From Verticiella sediminum (GTDB lineage Bacteria > Pseudomonadota > Gammaproteobacteria > Burkholderiales > Burkholderiaceae_B), in contig NZ_VLTJ01000012.1 in the NCBI RefSeq assembly GCF_007558815.1, forward strand, positions 1 through 57,598: DNA of 57,598 nt. Direction: 5' to 3'. Below the pieces are notes generated by a model. The model was not told the origin of the DNA. It was given only the letters and a program-made list of their open reading frames with translations, and did no database searches. A program made the position numbers and the translations under genes. This document shows, in pieces, positions 1-8,124 of the stretch; the first letter of the stretch is position 1; each line of letters starts with the position of its first letter.

Positions 1-615
1 GACTTCAATACCTATGTCGCGCGGCGCGGCAACCACGAGGTCATGACGCGCGCCACCTTCGCGAACATCCGCATCAAGAACCTGCTCGTGCCGGGGCGCG
101 AGGGCGGCTACACGCGCCACTTCCCGGATGGGCGCGAGTGCACCATCCACGAGGCCGCCATGCAATACCAGGCCGACGGCGTGGGCGCGCTGATCCTCGC
201 GGGTGCGGAGTACGGCACCGGCAGCAGCCGCGACTGGGCCGCGAAAGGCTCCGCCCTGCTCGGCGTGAAGGCAGTGCTCGCCGAATCCTTCGAGCGCATC
301 CATCGCGCCAATCTGGTCGGCATGGGCGTGCTGCCCCTGGCCTTCCTGCCGGGGCAGGGCTGGCGCCAGCTCGGCCTCACCGGCGAAGAGCAGTACCGCT
401 TCACCGGCGTGCGCGCCGGCGTGCTCGACGCCAGCCCGATCGACGTGGTGGCCGAAGCGGCGGGCCGCACCGTGCAATTCCAGGTTCTCGCCCAGGTGCT
501 CACCCAGGCCGAGCGCCAGCTCATGTGCGAGGGCGGCATTCCCGCCAGCGTACTCAAGTCCTTCCTTGCCGCGGACCAGGACACCGCGGCCGACCCTCAG
601 GAATCCACACCATGA
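1..615 (+). CDS. Aconitase-family hydratase, C-terminal part (5' end outside window)
   Basis: The frame is open from base 1 and gives 204 residues. It begins within the aconitase A signature (RRGNHEVM, visible residues 8-15) and continues through the swivel domain with [12 protein letters not shown] and [18 protein letters not shown]. These match the C-terminal domain of the AcnA/IRP-type [4Fe-4S] hydro-lyases, which isomerise citrate or related tricarboxylates by dehydration and rehydration. The iron-sulfur cysteines lie upstream and cannot be checked. An internal ATG at 43 exists, but homology continues upstream of it, so it is not the start. The stop overlaps the next ATG (ATGA), so this copy belongs to a catabolic operon and may be a dedicated paralogue, not the TCA-cycle enzyme; that is inference. 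Confidence 0.88.
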   Translation, partial: DFNTYVARRGNHEVMTRATFANIRIKNLLVPGREGGYTRHFPDGRECTIHEAAMQYQADGVGALILAGAEYGTGSSRDWAAKGSALLGVKAVLAESFERIHRANLVGMGVLPLAFLPGQGWRQLGLTGEEQYRFTGVRAGVLDASPIDVVAEAAGRTVQFQVLAQVLTQAERQLMCEGGIPASVLKSFLAADQDTAADPQESTP

Positions 616-1976
616 CCCTGGATCTCGTTCTCAAGAACGCCCGCATCCTTCTGCCGCAGCGCGGCCTCGTGCCCGGCCGGATCGGCGTGCGTGCGGGGCG
701 CATCGCCGTCATCGCCGACGAGGCCGAGGCGCTGGACGCGCGCGAGACCATCGATTGCGAAGGGCGCGTCGTGCTGCCCGGCGTGATCGATCCGCACGTG
801 CACTTCGGCTTCGGCTCGCCCGAGACCGACTTCGAGACCGAGTCGCGCAACGCGGCGCTGGGCGGCACCACCTCGGTGCTGTCGTTTCACCGTTCCAAGG
901 ACATCCGCGATTCGTTCGCCGAGGCCCACGATCGCGCCGTGTCGCAGAGCTGCATCGATTTCGGCTTTCACTTCGGCCTGACCAGCCACCTGCACGTGGA
1001 GACGCTGCGCGAGATCTCCGAGAAGTTCGGGGTGTCCTCGTACAAGCTCTACATGATGTACAAGGGCGCCGCCGGCCTGGCCAAGGGCTTCACCGACATC
1101 GACGACGGCCTGCTCTACGCGGCCCTGCGCGAAGCCGCGGCGATTCCCGGCGCGGTGCTGGGCGTGCATTGCGAGAACGTCGAAGTCATCCCCTTGCTGC
1201 GCGATCCGCTGCGCGCGGCCGGGCGCGACGATCTGAAGGCCTGGAACGAACAGAGCCCCGACTTCCTCGAGGCCGAGAACGTGCACCGAGTGTGCTACTT
1301 CGCGGGCAAGACCGGCGCGACCGTCAACATCGTGCACCTGAGCAGCAAGGAAGCGCTGGACGAAGTCCGCCGCCATCGCCGCACCCCGGGGCGCCCGCCG
1401 ATCCACGTCGAGACCTGCCCGCACTATCTCTTCCTGAACGACGAGAGCCCGGCCGGCCCCTACGCCAAGGTCAATCCGCCCGTACGCGGACAGGCCGACG
1501 TGGAGGCGATGTGGGAAGGCGTGCTGGACGGCTCGGTGACGACCATCGGCTCGGACCACGTGCCGCGCAAGCGCAGCACCAAGGACAAGGACATCTGGAG
1601 CGCGAGCAACGGCTTTCCGGGCACCGGCATGATCCTGCCGATCCTGCTGCACGAGGGCTATCACCGCCGCGGCGTGCCGCTGGAGCGCCTGATGCAGGTG
1701 GCCTCGGGCAACGCGGCGCAGAGCTACAACATGCCGAGCAAGGGCGGCATCGAGGTGGGCAAGGACGCCGACCTGGTCGTCGTCGACCTGGATCTGGAGA
1801 AGACGGTCGACGCGGCCGTGCTCGAGTCCTACGCCGACTACTCGCCTTACGAGGGCATGACGTTGAAGGGCTGGCCGGTGCGCACGCTGGTGCGCGGGCG
1901 CACCGTTGCCCTGGACGGCAAGATTACCGAAGACGCACGACGCGAGCCGGGCGGCCGCTATCTGCGCCGGCTTTGA
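612..1976 (+). CDS. Dihydropyrimidinase/hydantoinase-like amidohydrolase
   Basis: The 454-residue protein belongs to the cyclic-amide hydrolases (dihydropyrimidinase, hydantoinase, allantoinase), cytosolic binuclear metal enzymes that open hydantoin or pyrimidine rings. Visible ligands are HVH (residues 62-64 in GVIDPHVHF), the lysine expected to be carboxylated (about K151 in MMYKG), H186 in GVHCEN, a histidine in VHLSS, and the aspartate in GSDHVPR. ETCPHYL is also typical. The start is the ATG overlapping the upstream stop; the frame is open further upstream only because it reads antisense-like through the hydratase gene. The next gene encodes an amidohydrolase of the kind that often acts on N-carbamoyl products, so ring opening followed by amide hydrolysis is plausible. 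The natural substrate is unknown. Confidence 0.9.
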   Translation: MTLDLVLKNARILLPQRGLVPGRIGVRAGRIAVIADEAEALDARETIDCEGRVVLPGVIDPHVHFGFGSPETDFETESRNAALGGTTSVLSFHRSKDIRDSFAEAHDRAVSQSCIDFGFHFGLTSHLHVETLREISEKFGVSSYKLYMMYKGAAGLAKGFTDIDDGLLYAALREAAAIPGAVLGVHCENVEVIPLLRDPLRAAGRDDLKAWNEQSPDFLEAENVHRVCYFAGKTGATVNIVHLSSKEALDEVRRHRRTPGRPPIHVETCPHYLFLNDESPAGPYAKVNPPVRGQADVEAMWEGVLDGSVTTIGSDHVPRKRSTKDKDIWSASNGFPGTGMILPILLHEGYHRRGVPLERLMQVASGNAAQSYNMPSKGGIEVGKDADLVVVDLDLEKTVDAAVLESYADYSPYEGMTLKGWPVRTLVRGRTVALDGKITEDARREPGGRYLRRL

Positions 1977-1999
1977 ATCCAAACTCACACGGGACCATC

Positions 2000-2725
2000 A
2001 TGACGACCAAGAAACGCATCTGGGACGATTTCCTCACCGAGCGCGACCAGAAGGTGCTGGCGCAGGCCGGCTACGGCAAGCGCGGCGGCTTCGGCACGCG
2101 CCCGGCGCTGTTCATCATCGACGTGCAGTACAACTTCTGCGGCGACAAGCCCGAGGACATCCTCGAAGGCCTGCAGCAGTACCGCACGCACTGCGGCGAG
2201 GAGGCCTGGAAGGCGGTCGAGCACATCGTGCCGCTGCTCGAACTGGCCCGCGAGAAGAACCTGCCGGTCTTCTACACCGAGAGCGCGCGCCGTCCCGACC
2301 TGCTGGATTCCGGCGTGCAGGTGGGCAAGAACCACCGCGGCGGCGAGAAGACGGTGCTGGCCGAGACGCATGCGACGCAGACCGTGGCGCCGCTGGCCCC
2401 GCGCCCGCAGGACATCCGCATCACCAAGCAGAAGCCCTCGTGCTTTTTCGGCACCACGTTCATGAGCCATCTGAACTTCCTGGACGTGGACACGCTGATC
2501 CTGGTGGGCTGCACCTCGTCGGGCTGCCTGCGCGCGACCACCGTGGATGCCTATTCCTTCAACTTCAAGGTCGTGATCCCGGAAGAGTGCGCATTCGACC
2601 GCTTTCAGTCCAGCCATGCCATGAGCCTGTTCGACCTGAACTGCAAGTACGCGGACGTGATCCCGACCGACGAAGTCGCCACGTATCTGCGCGAACTGCC
2701 GGTGCGCCAGGCTGCGCAGGGCTGA
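2000..2725 (+). CDS. Isochorismatase-family cysteine hydrolase (N-carbamoyl/maleamate amidase type)
   Basis: This 241-residue protein has the isochorismatase-like alpha/beta fold and its Asp-Lys-Cys triad: D41 in FIIDVQYNF, K145 in TKQKPS and C176 in GCTSSGCLRAT. Relatives include N-carbamoylsarcosine amidohydrolase, maleamate amidohydrolase and nicotinamidase. It lies 23 bp after the hydantoinase-like gene, and N-carbamoyl amino acids are the usual products of hydantoinases, so hydrolysis of a carbamoyl or amide group is the best guess. The N-terminal extension before D41 (about 40 residues) is longer than in nicotinamidases and resembles that of N-carbamoylsarcosine amidase-type members. 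The exact substrate cannot be read from sequence. Confidence 0.88.
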   Translation: MTTKKRIWDDFLTERDQKVLAQAGYGKRGGFGTRPALFIIDVQYNFCGDKPEDILEGLQQYRTHCGEEAWKAVEHIVPLLELAREKNLPVFYTESARRPDLLDSGVQVGKNHRGGEKTVLAETHATQTVAPLAPRPQDIRITKQKPSCFFGTTFMSHLNFLDVDTLILVGCTSSGCLRATTVDAYSFNFKVVIPEECAFDRFQSSHAMSLFDLNCKYADVIPTDEVATYLRELPVRQAAQG

Positions 2726-2731
2726 TCCGCG

Positions 2732-3727
2732 ATGGCCGAGACCACCACGCCGGTCCATCTGCTCACGGGTTTTCTGGGCAGCGGCAAGACCACGCTGCTG
2801 TCCTGGCTCGTGCGCTCGCCTGCCTTTGCCGACACCGCGGTCATCATCAACGAGTTCGGTGACGTAGGGCTGGACCATGCCCTCATGGGCAAGGCCGACG
2901 AGGACGACGTGGTGATGCTCGACTCGGGCTGCCTGTGCTGCGCGAGCAACAACTCGCTGCAGGAGACGCTGGAGTCGCTGTACTACCGGCGCCTGCGCGG
3001 CGAGCTGCCGCCGTTCGCGCGTGTTGTGGTGGAAACTTCGGGCCTGGCCGATCCGGCTCCGCTCATCAACTCGCTCTACGCCGACGCATCCGTCGCGCGC
3101 CACTACCGGCTCGCCGGCGTGGTCACCACCGTGGACGTGCAGCACGGCCTGGCCACGCTCGACGAGTTCGAGGCTGCCGCGACCCAGCTCGCGGTGGCCG
3201 ACCTGGTCATCCTCACCAAGACCGACGAGCTCGAGCCGCAGGCCGCGGATGCGGTCGCGCAGCGCCTCGCCGAACGCCTGCCCCAGGTGCCGCTGTTGCG
3301 CGCCGCCCACGGCGAACTGCCCGATCCGTCGGCGTTCTTCGGCGCCGCGCCCGAGCACCACCTGCCCGCCGTGCGCGGGTTGGCGCCCGCCCAGCCCGCC
3401 GGCCGCCTGGCGCACGTGCTGCGCTATGGCATCGCCTCGCACGTCATGCGCGTGGACGCGCCCGTGTCATGGGCGCAGTACGCCGCCTGGGTGCGCGGCA
3501 TGCAGCGCGCAGCGGGCGACCGCCTGCTGCGCGTCAAGGGCATCCTGCCCATCGCGGGCGACGTACCGCACGTCGTGCATGGCGTGCGCCATCTGTTCTC
3601 ACCGCCCCGGCCGCACGAGGGTGCGGCCCCGGGCGAACTGCTCGGCGTGATCGTGGTGATCGCCCGCGACCTCGACGCCGAGGAATGCGAGGCGCTCATG
3701 CAGCCGCTGCGGCCGCCTTGCCCGTAG
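2732..3727 (+). CDS. CobW/COG0523-family GTPase (putative metallochaperone)
   Basis: The 331-residue protein carries a Walker A (GFLGSGKTTL, residues 13-22), the diagnostic metal-binding GCLCC (residues 66-70) and a G4-like TKTD, followed by a short CobW C-terminal domain. COG0523 G3E GTPases deliver or insert metals such as Zn2+ or Co2+. It starts 6 bp after the isochorismatase-like gene and is clearly in the same operon. The likely client is the metal-dependent amidohydrolase encoded two genes upstream; that is inference from context. No Zur- or B12-type regulatory sequence was recognised. Confidence 0.9.
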   Translation: MAETTTPVHLLTGFLGSGKTTLLSWLVRSPAFADTAVIINEFGDVGLDHALMGKADEDDVVMLDSGCLCCASNNSLQETLESLYYRRLRGELPPFARVVVETSGLADPAPLINSLYADASVARHYRLAGVVTTVDVQHGLATLDEFEAAATQLAVADLVILTKTDELEPQAADAVAQRLAERLPQVPLLRAAHGELPDPSAFFGAAPEHHLPAVRGLAPAQPAGRLAHVLRYGIASHVMRVDAPVSWAQYAAWVRGMQRAAGDRLLRVKGILPIAGDVPHVVHGVRHLFSPPRPHEGAAPGELLGVIVVIARDLDAEECEALMQPLRPPCP

Positions 3728-3778
3728 CCGCGTTCCGCGCGGCTGTTCCTTGTTTTCCGTCACTGCATCAGGCAATCC

Positions 3779-5329
3779 ATGCAACGAATCGAGACCCACG
3801 CGTTCATCCAGGAATTTCCCAAGCTTGCCGCGCAGCCCGTGGATGCGGCCGGGCAGCTTGTCTATACGCAGTTCATCGACGGCGAGTTCACACCGGCCGC
3901 CGGCGAGCGCCTGCCGACGGTGGATCCGGTATCGGGCGAACAGTGGGCCACGATCGCGCGCGGCACGCGCGATGACGTCGACGCCGCCGTGCGCGCGGCG
4001 CAGCGCGCCTTCGAGGGCGGCGAGTGGGCGGCGATGAATCCCAGCCAGCGTGGCGCCGTACTGCGCCGTATCGGCGATCTGGTCACCGAGCACGCGGAAT
4101 GGCTGGCGCACGTGGAGCAGCGCGACAACGGCAAGCTGTCGGCCGAGCTGTCCATGCAGATGCGCTACATGGCCAACTACTATTACTACTACGGTGGGCT
4201 GGCCGACAAGATCGAGGGCACCGTGGTGCCCACCGACAAGGCCGGCGTCTTCAACTACACGGTCTACGAACCGCTCGGCGTGGTGGCGTGCATCACGCCG
4301 TGGAACTCGCCGCTGCCGCTGGCCAGCATGAAGATCGCGCCGGGCCTGGCGGCCGGCAACACGGTGGTGCTCAAGCCTTCGGAGTTCACCTCGGCCTCGC
4401 TGCTGGAACTCATGAAGCTCTTTCAGCTCGCCGGCGTGCCCAAGGGCGTGGTCAACGTGGTGACCGGCCTGGGCGCCGAGGTCGGCGAGGCCCTGGTCGG
4501 CCATCCGCTGGTCGCGCGCATTGCCTTCACGGGCGGCCCCGAGGCCGGCCAGCGCATCAACGAGCAGGCCGCGCGCCACATGAAGCGGGTCACCCTGGAA
4601 CTGGGCGGCAAGTCGCCGAACATCGTGTTCGAGGATGCCGACCTGGACAACGCGCTCAAGGGCGCGGTCGCCGGCATCTTCGCGGCCTCAGGCCAGACCT
4701 GCGTGGCCGGTTCGCGCCTGCTGCTCCAGGAAAGCATCCACGACGAGTTCCTGGCGCGCCTGGTCGAGATCGCGAAGAACGTGCGCTTCGGCCATCCGGC
4801 CGATCCGGACACCCAGGTCGCGCCCATCTCGACCGAGCCGCAACTGCGCAAGGTGGAATCCTATGTGGCGATCGCCAAGGAGGACGGCGCGCGCCTGGTC
4901 GCGGGCGGGCAGCGCGCCGAGGTGCCGGACTGCCCCAAGGGCCTGTTCTTCCAGCCGACCATCTTCGCCGACGTGAACAACCGCATGCGCATCGCGCAGG
5001 AAGAGGTGTTCGGGCCCATCCTGTCGGTGATCAAGTTCAAGGACGAGGCCGAGGCCATCGCGATTGCCAACGACATCGAGTTCGGCCTGGCGGCGGGTGT
5101 CTGGACCGAATCCATGCCGCGCGCCCTGCGCATGGCGGGCAAGGTGCGCGCCGGCACCGTCTGGATCAACAACTACCGTTCGACCAGCGTCACCTCGCCC
5201 TTCGGCGGTTTCAAGATGAGCGGGGTGGGGCGCGAGTGCGGCATTGCCGGCATGCGCGAATACATGGAGATCAAGAGCGTCTGGCTGTCCATGGAGACGA
5301 ACATCCCCAACCCGTTCGTGCGTCGCTAG
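3779..5329 (+). CDS. NAD(P)+-dependent aldehyde dehydrogenase
   Basis: The 516-residue protein is a full-length aldehyde dehydrogenase. It has the oxyanion-hole asparagine (about N176 in TPWNSPLP), the general base E275 in LELGGKSP and the nucleophile C308 in SGQTCVAGSR, with the C-terminal PFGGFKMSG signature. It resembles the betaine-aldehyde/semialdehyde clade in length and motif spacing, but I cannot name the substrate. It sits 51 bp after the CobW gene and probably oxidises the aldehyde product of the operon. A run of five tyrosines at about residues 134-138 is unusual in appearance but does not disrupt any motif. Confidence 0.92.
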   Translation: MQRIETHAFIQEFPKLAAQPVDAAGQLVYTQFIDGEFTPAAGERLPTVDPVSGEQWATIARGTRDDVDAAVRAAQRAFEGGEWAAMNPSQRGAVLRRIGDLVTEHAEWLAHVEQRDNGKLSAELSMQMRYMANYYYYYGGLADKIEGTVVPTDKAGVFNYTVYEPLGVVACITPWNSPLPLASMKIAPGLAAGNTVVLKPSEFTSASLLELMKLFQLAGVPKGVVNVVTGLGAEVGEALVGHPLVARIAFTGGPEAGQRINEQAARHMKRVTLELGGKSPNIVFEDADLDNALKGAVAGIFAASGQTCVAGSRLLLQESIHDEFLARLVEIAKNVRFGHPADPDTQVAPISTEPQLRKVESYVAIAKEDGARLVAGGQRAEVPDCPKGLFFQPTIFADVNNRMRIAQEEVFGPILSVIKFKDEAEAIAIANDIEFGLAAGVWTESMPRALRMAGKVRAGTVWINNYRSTSVTSPFGGFKMSGVGRECGIAGMREYMEIKSVWLSMETNIPNPFVRR

Positions 5330-5562
5330 GGGTAGCGGCCTTCGTCCTCCGGCGAGCGAGCCGCCCGGGCGCAGCGCGTGGGCGGCGCTTCAGCCGGAAC
5401 GCAGGTGCGCGACACGCCAGGCGCGCTGACCAGTCGGTCGAACTTGGCTATCATGGCGGGCTCCAGCAACACTCCCTCGCATCCGGGCCTCGGCGCGGAT
5501 GCACGCCCGCCGTGATCCCGAGAAGCCGAAGCCACAAGAAGACCAAGCCCTCTGCGCGCCAG
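5330..5562. other. Gap between aldehyde dehydrogenase and gntR
   Basis: No gene is apparent here. The segment is GC-rich, without a terminator-type hairpin plus T-tract. A TATCAT hexamer close to 5449 could be the -10 element of gntR, but no well-placed -35 was seen. Confidence 0.4.
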
Positions 5563-6318
5563 ATGGCCGACTACGTGCCGCTCTACTACAGGGTCTACCG
5601 GCTGTTGCTGCAGCACATCCGCGAGGGCGAGTACGACGAGCACACGCCCCTGCCGACGGAGGCCGAGTTCGCGGCGCGCTTCCAGGTATCCAGGGTCACC
5701 TTGCGCAAGGCGCTGGAAATCCTCGAGGCCGATGGCCTGGTGGTACGCCAGCGCGGTCGCGGCACCTTCGCGCGCCGGCCCACCGAAAGGAATCGGCGCA
5801 CGAGCTTCGGCGGGCTGATCGAGAACATCGCCCATTTCCAGGCGCGCACCAGCACCACGCTGCTGCGTTTCGAGCGCATGCCGCTGCCGGCGGATGCCGC
5901 CTTGCAGCTACAGTCGAGCACCGGCGCCGAGGGGCTGTGCATCGTGCGCATCCGGCGCGATGCCACCTCGCCGTTCTCGTTCACGACCTGTTATGTGCCC
6001 GAGCCCGAGGCCGGGCTGCTGGATCGCGACACGCTGGGCAATACCCCGGTGTCCACCGCGCTCGAACGGGCAGGGGCGATGGCCACCCAGGCGGAGCAGT
6101 GGCTCAGCGCGGCCCCCGCCGAGCTGGAGGTGGCCGAGGCGCTGGACGTCGCGTCCGGCACCGCGCTCATCAGCCTGACGCGCGTCTATCGCAACGCCGA
6201 AGGCCGCCCGATCGAACTGCTCAACGAGCTCTACCGGCCCGACCGCTACGAGTACCGGGTGAACCTGTCGCGCACCGACCAGGGCGACGCGCCACGCTGG
6301 TCGCAGGTCGAGAGCTGA
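5563..6318 (+). CDS. GntR-family (HutC/UTRA) transcriptional regulator
   Basis: From the ATG at 5563 the protein has 251 residues; an in-frame GTG at 5512 would add 17. Neither has a convincing ribosome binding site. The N-terminal winged helix contains PLPTEAEFAARFQVSRVTLR and EADGLVVRQRGRGTF, the GntR signature, followed by a UTRA effector domain ending in ELYRPDRYEYRVNLSR. HutC-type regulators are usually repressors released by a substrate or intermediate of the adjacent pathway. The gene follows the aldehyde dehydrogenase by 233 bp on the same strand, so it could control the upstream operon. The intervening segment shows a TATCAT -10-like element near 5449 but no clear operator. Confidence 0.9.
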   Translation: MADYVPLYYRVYRLLLQHIREGEYDEHTPLPTEAEFAARFQVSRVTLRKALEILEADGLVVRQRGRGTFARRPTERNRRTSFGGLIENIAHFQARTSTTLLRFERMPLPADAALQLQSSTGAEGLCIVRIRRDATSPFSFTTCYVPEPEAGLLDRDTLGNTPVSTALERAGAMATQAEQWLSAAPAELEVAEALDVASGTALISLTRVYRNAEGRPIELLNELYRPDRYEYRVNLSRTDQGDAPRWSQVES

Positions 6319-6334
6319 GGCTCGCTTCGCGCTC

Positions 6335-6709
6335 TCAAGCAGTCTTGGCGAACAGCGCCACGTCGGGCAGGCCCTCGAAATGGGCATCGCAAGTGAGCAG
6401 TTCCGCGCTCTGGCGGCGCGCCGTCGCGTAGACGACAGCGTCGGCGGCGGCCAGCTTGTGCTCGCGGTGCAGGTCCGCGGCGAGCAGTGCGATGGCGGTG
6501 TCCAGGGGCACGACGACGCACTTCTGCGTGTAGGCGATCACCTGGTCGGCTTGGCTCTCGCCCACTTCGCGCACCAGCCACTTCGACAATTCGAGCTGCA
6601 CAATGCTCGGCACGATGCACTGCGGTTTGTCCGGAAACTGCTTGCCCACCTTCTTGCCGAGCACGCTGCCCGCGAGCCATTTTCGTACCTGGAAAGTATC
6701 GATGACGAT
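6335..6709 (-). pseudogene. VapC-type PIN-domain toxin without a recognisable start codon
   Basis: Read on the minus strand, the frame from 6709 encodes about 124 residues beginning IVIDTFQVRKWL, which is where PIN ribonucleases normally carry their first acidic residue. It continues with QLELSKWL, AAADAVVYATA and LLTCDAHFEGLPDV, so all four acidic positions of a VapC toxin appear intact. The only start-type codon in frame is a GTG at 6664, which would delete the first aspartate. Upstream, the frame runs back to a TGA near 6817 without ATG, GTG or TTG. No VapB or AbrB-like antitoxin is visible. The simplest reading is a decayed toxin-antitoxin locus; translation from a non-canonical start cannot be excluded. 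Confidence 0.6.
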
Positions 6710-6855
6710 CTGGTAAGAATCTCCCGTTCCACCCTGGGAGGCCAGCCGCTTGCCTCCGGCACCCGTTCCTTGCCGCCGGCCGAAGCCCGCGCGTACCGGC
6801 CAAGCGCGGTACTGGCGTCAGCGTGAAAAATTTCGCCGACGACCGATGACCGCTC

Positions 6856-6888
6856 GAAAAGTATTATGTATCATACCTAATACTTTTC
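6856..6888. promoter_or_regulatory. 11-bp inverted repeat (putative operator) before the FAD monooxygenase
   Basis: Perfect 11-bp arms GAAAAGTATTA (6856-6866) and TAATACTTTTC (6878-6888) flank an 11-nt centre that itself contains GTAT-C-ATAC (6868-6876). The element is strongly AT-rich in a GC-rich background and ends 32 bp before the ATG at 6921. Nested dyads of this sort are typical binding sites for dimeric GntR- or TetR-type regulators. No T-tract follows, so a terminator is unlikely. Confidence 0.6.
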
Positions 6889-6920
6889 AACGCGGGCCGG
6901 CTGCGGCCTGGAAGGCTCAT

Positions 6921-8105
6921 ATGCAGAACCATCACGTCATCGTCGCCGGCGCGGGCCCGGTCGGGCTCACGGCGGCATTGCTGCTGGCACGCGCCGGTTT
7001 GCGCGTCACCTTGCTGGAGAAGCGGGCCACGCTGAACCAGGCGTCCAAGGCCTCCACCTTCCATGCACCGACATTGGCCGTGCTGGACCACCTGGGCGTG
7101 CTGCAGGCCATGCGCGAGCAAGGCCTGCAGGTCGATCACATCCAGTACCGCACCACCGAGCTGGGCATCATTGGCGAGATCGCGCTGCGCGAGCTGGAGG
7201 CCGTCACCGACTATCCGTTCCGCCTGCACCTGGAGCAGTCGCGCGTCACGCCCATGCTGCTGGCGCAACTGCAGGCCCTGCCGAACGCGCAGGTCTGCTT
7301 CGAGACCGGCTTGGTCGACGCGCGCAACGTGCCGGGCGGGGTCGTGGTCACGGTGCAGGACGCCGCCGGCACGCGCGACATCGCCGCGGACTATCTGCTG
7401 GGCACCGACGGGGCGCACAGCCAGGTGCGCCAGGCCGCCGGTATCGCATTCGACGCCCAGCCGTATCCGGGCGCCGTGCTGCGCGTGCTCACCGACGAGA
7501 GCCTGGACCGCCTGATACCCGGCCTGCGCCCTATCAGCTATCTCGTCAACGGCGCGGCCTCGGCCAGCTTCCTGCGCATGCCGGACTGCTGGCGCATCAT
7601 CCTGCGCGTGCCGGCCGAGGTCGCGCTCGAGAGGGCGCAGACGTCCGGGTGGGTGCTCGGCCGGCTGCGCCAACTGGTGCCCGATCTGGCCGGGCTGCCG
7701 AACATTCTGGGCATGGACGTGTATTCCGCCAGCCGCTACGCCGCTCCCGCGTTTCGCAATGGCCGCATCTATCTCGCCGGCGACGCCACGCACCTGTCCA
7801 ACACCCGCGGCGGCATGAACATGAACTGCGGCATCCACGACGCCTATGCCATCGCCGGCGCCATGGTCCGGGCGTTCCGCGAGAACGACCAGACGCTGCT
7901 CGACGCGGCCGCCGATGCCCGCCGCGACGTCGCCACGCAGCAACTGCTGCCGCGCACGGACGCCATGGTCAGCGCCCAGGTGAGCTGGCTCGAGAACGTC
8001 CAGCGCATCCTGGCCGATCCGCAGGAGCGGCTCGCCTTCCTGCGCCGCACCGCCATGCTCGACATGGCGCCCGAGCTGGCCCGCCGCCTGCCCGCCACCC
8101 TCTGA
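6921..8105 (+). CDS. FAD-dependent aromatic/phenol-type monooxygenase (PHBH fold)
   Basis: The 394-residue protein is a class A flavoprotein monooxygenase. GAGPVG (residues 10-15) binds the FAD ADP moiety, LGTDGAHSQVR is the DG motif that contacts FAD and NAD(P)H, and IYLAGDATHLSN is the GD motif for the ribityl chain. Such enzymes hydroxylate activated aromatic or N-heteroaromatic acids. The ATG at 6921 is chosen because the FAD motif begins at residue 6; the open frame upstream has no homology. It is the first gene of a block with a racemase/decarboxylase homologue and a Bug receptor, and a palindrome lies just upstream. Confidence 0.88.
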   Translation: MQNHHVIVAGAGPVGLTAALLLARAGLRVTLLEKRATLNQASKASTFHAPTLAVLDHLGVLQAMREQGLQVDHIQYRTTELGIIGEIALRELEAVTDYPFRLHLEQSRVTPMLLAQLQALPNAQVCFETGLVDARNVPGGVVVTVQDAAGTRDIAADYLLGTDGAHSQVRQAAGIAFDAQPYPGAVLRVLTDESLDRLIPGLRPISYLVNGAASASFLRMPDCWRIILRVPAEVALERAQTSGWVLGRLRQLVPDLAGLPNILGMDVYSASRYAAPAFRNGRIYLAGDATHLSNTRGGMNMNCGIHDAYAIAGAMVRAFRENDQTLLDAAADARRDVATQQLLPRTDAMVSAQVSWLENVQRILADPQERLAFLRRTAMLDMAPELARRLPATL

Positions 8106-8124
8106 CACGCGAGGACACACCCTC

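Noticed and set aside
138-611. N-terminal extension of the hydantoinase-like gene
   Set aside because: The upstream residues are low-complexity Arg/Gly/Ala sequence in another frame of the hydratase gene; the ATG at 612 fits the family N terminus.
597-1988. Long antisense open frames opposite real genes (also 1985-3442, 14186-15259, 17847-19829, 21462-23879, 25743-27644, 33616-35448, 42240-44783 and 49204-51720)
   Set aside because: They mirror confidently identified genes, have biased Arg/Ala/His-rich composition and no recognisable domain; high GC leaves such frames open by chance.
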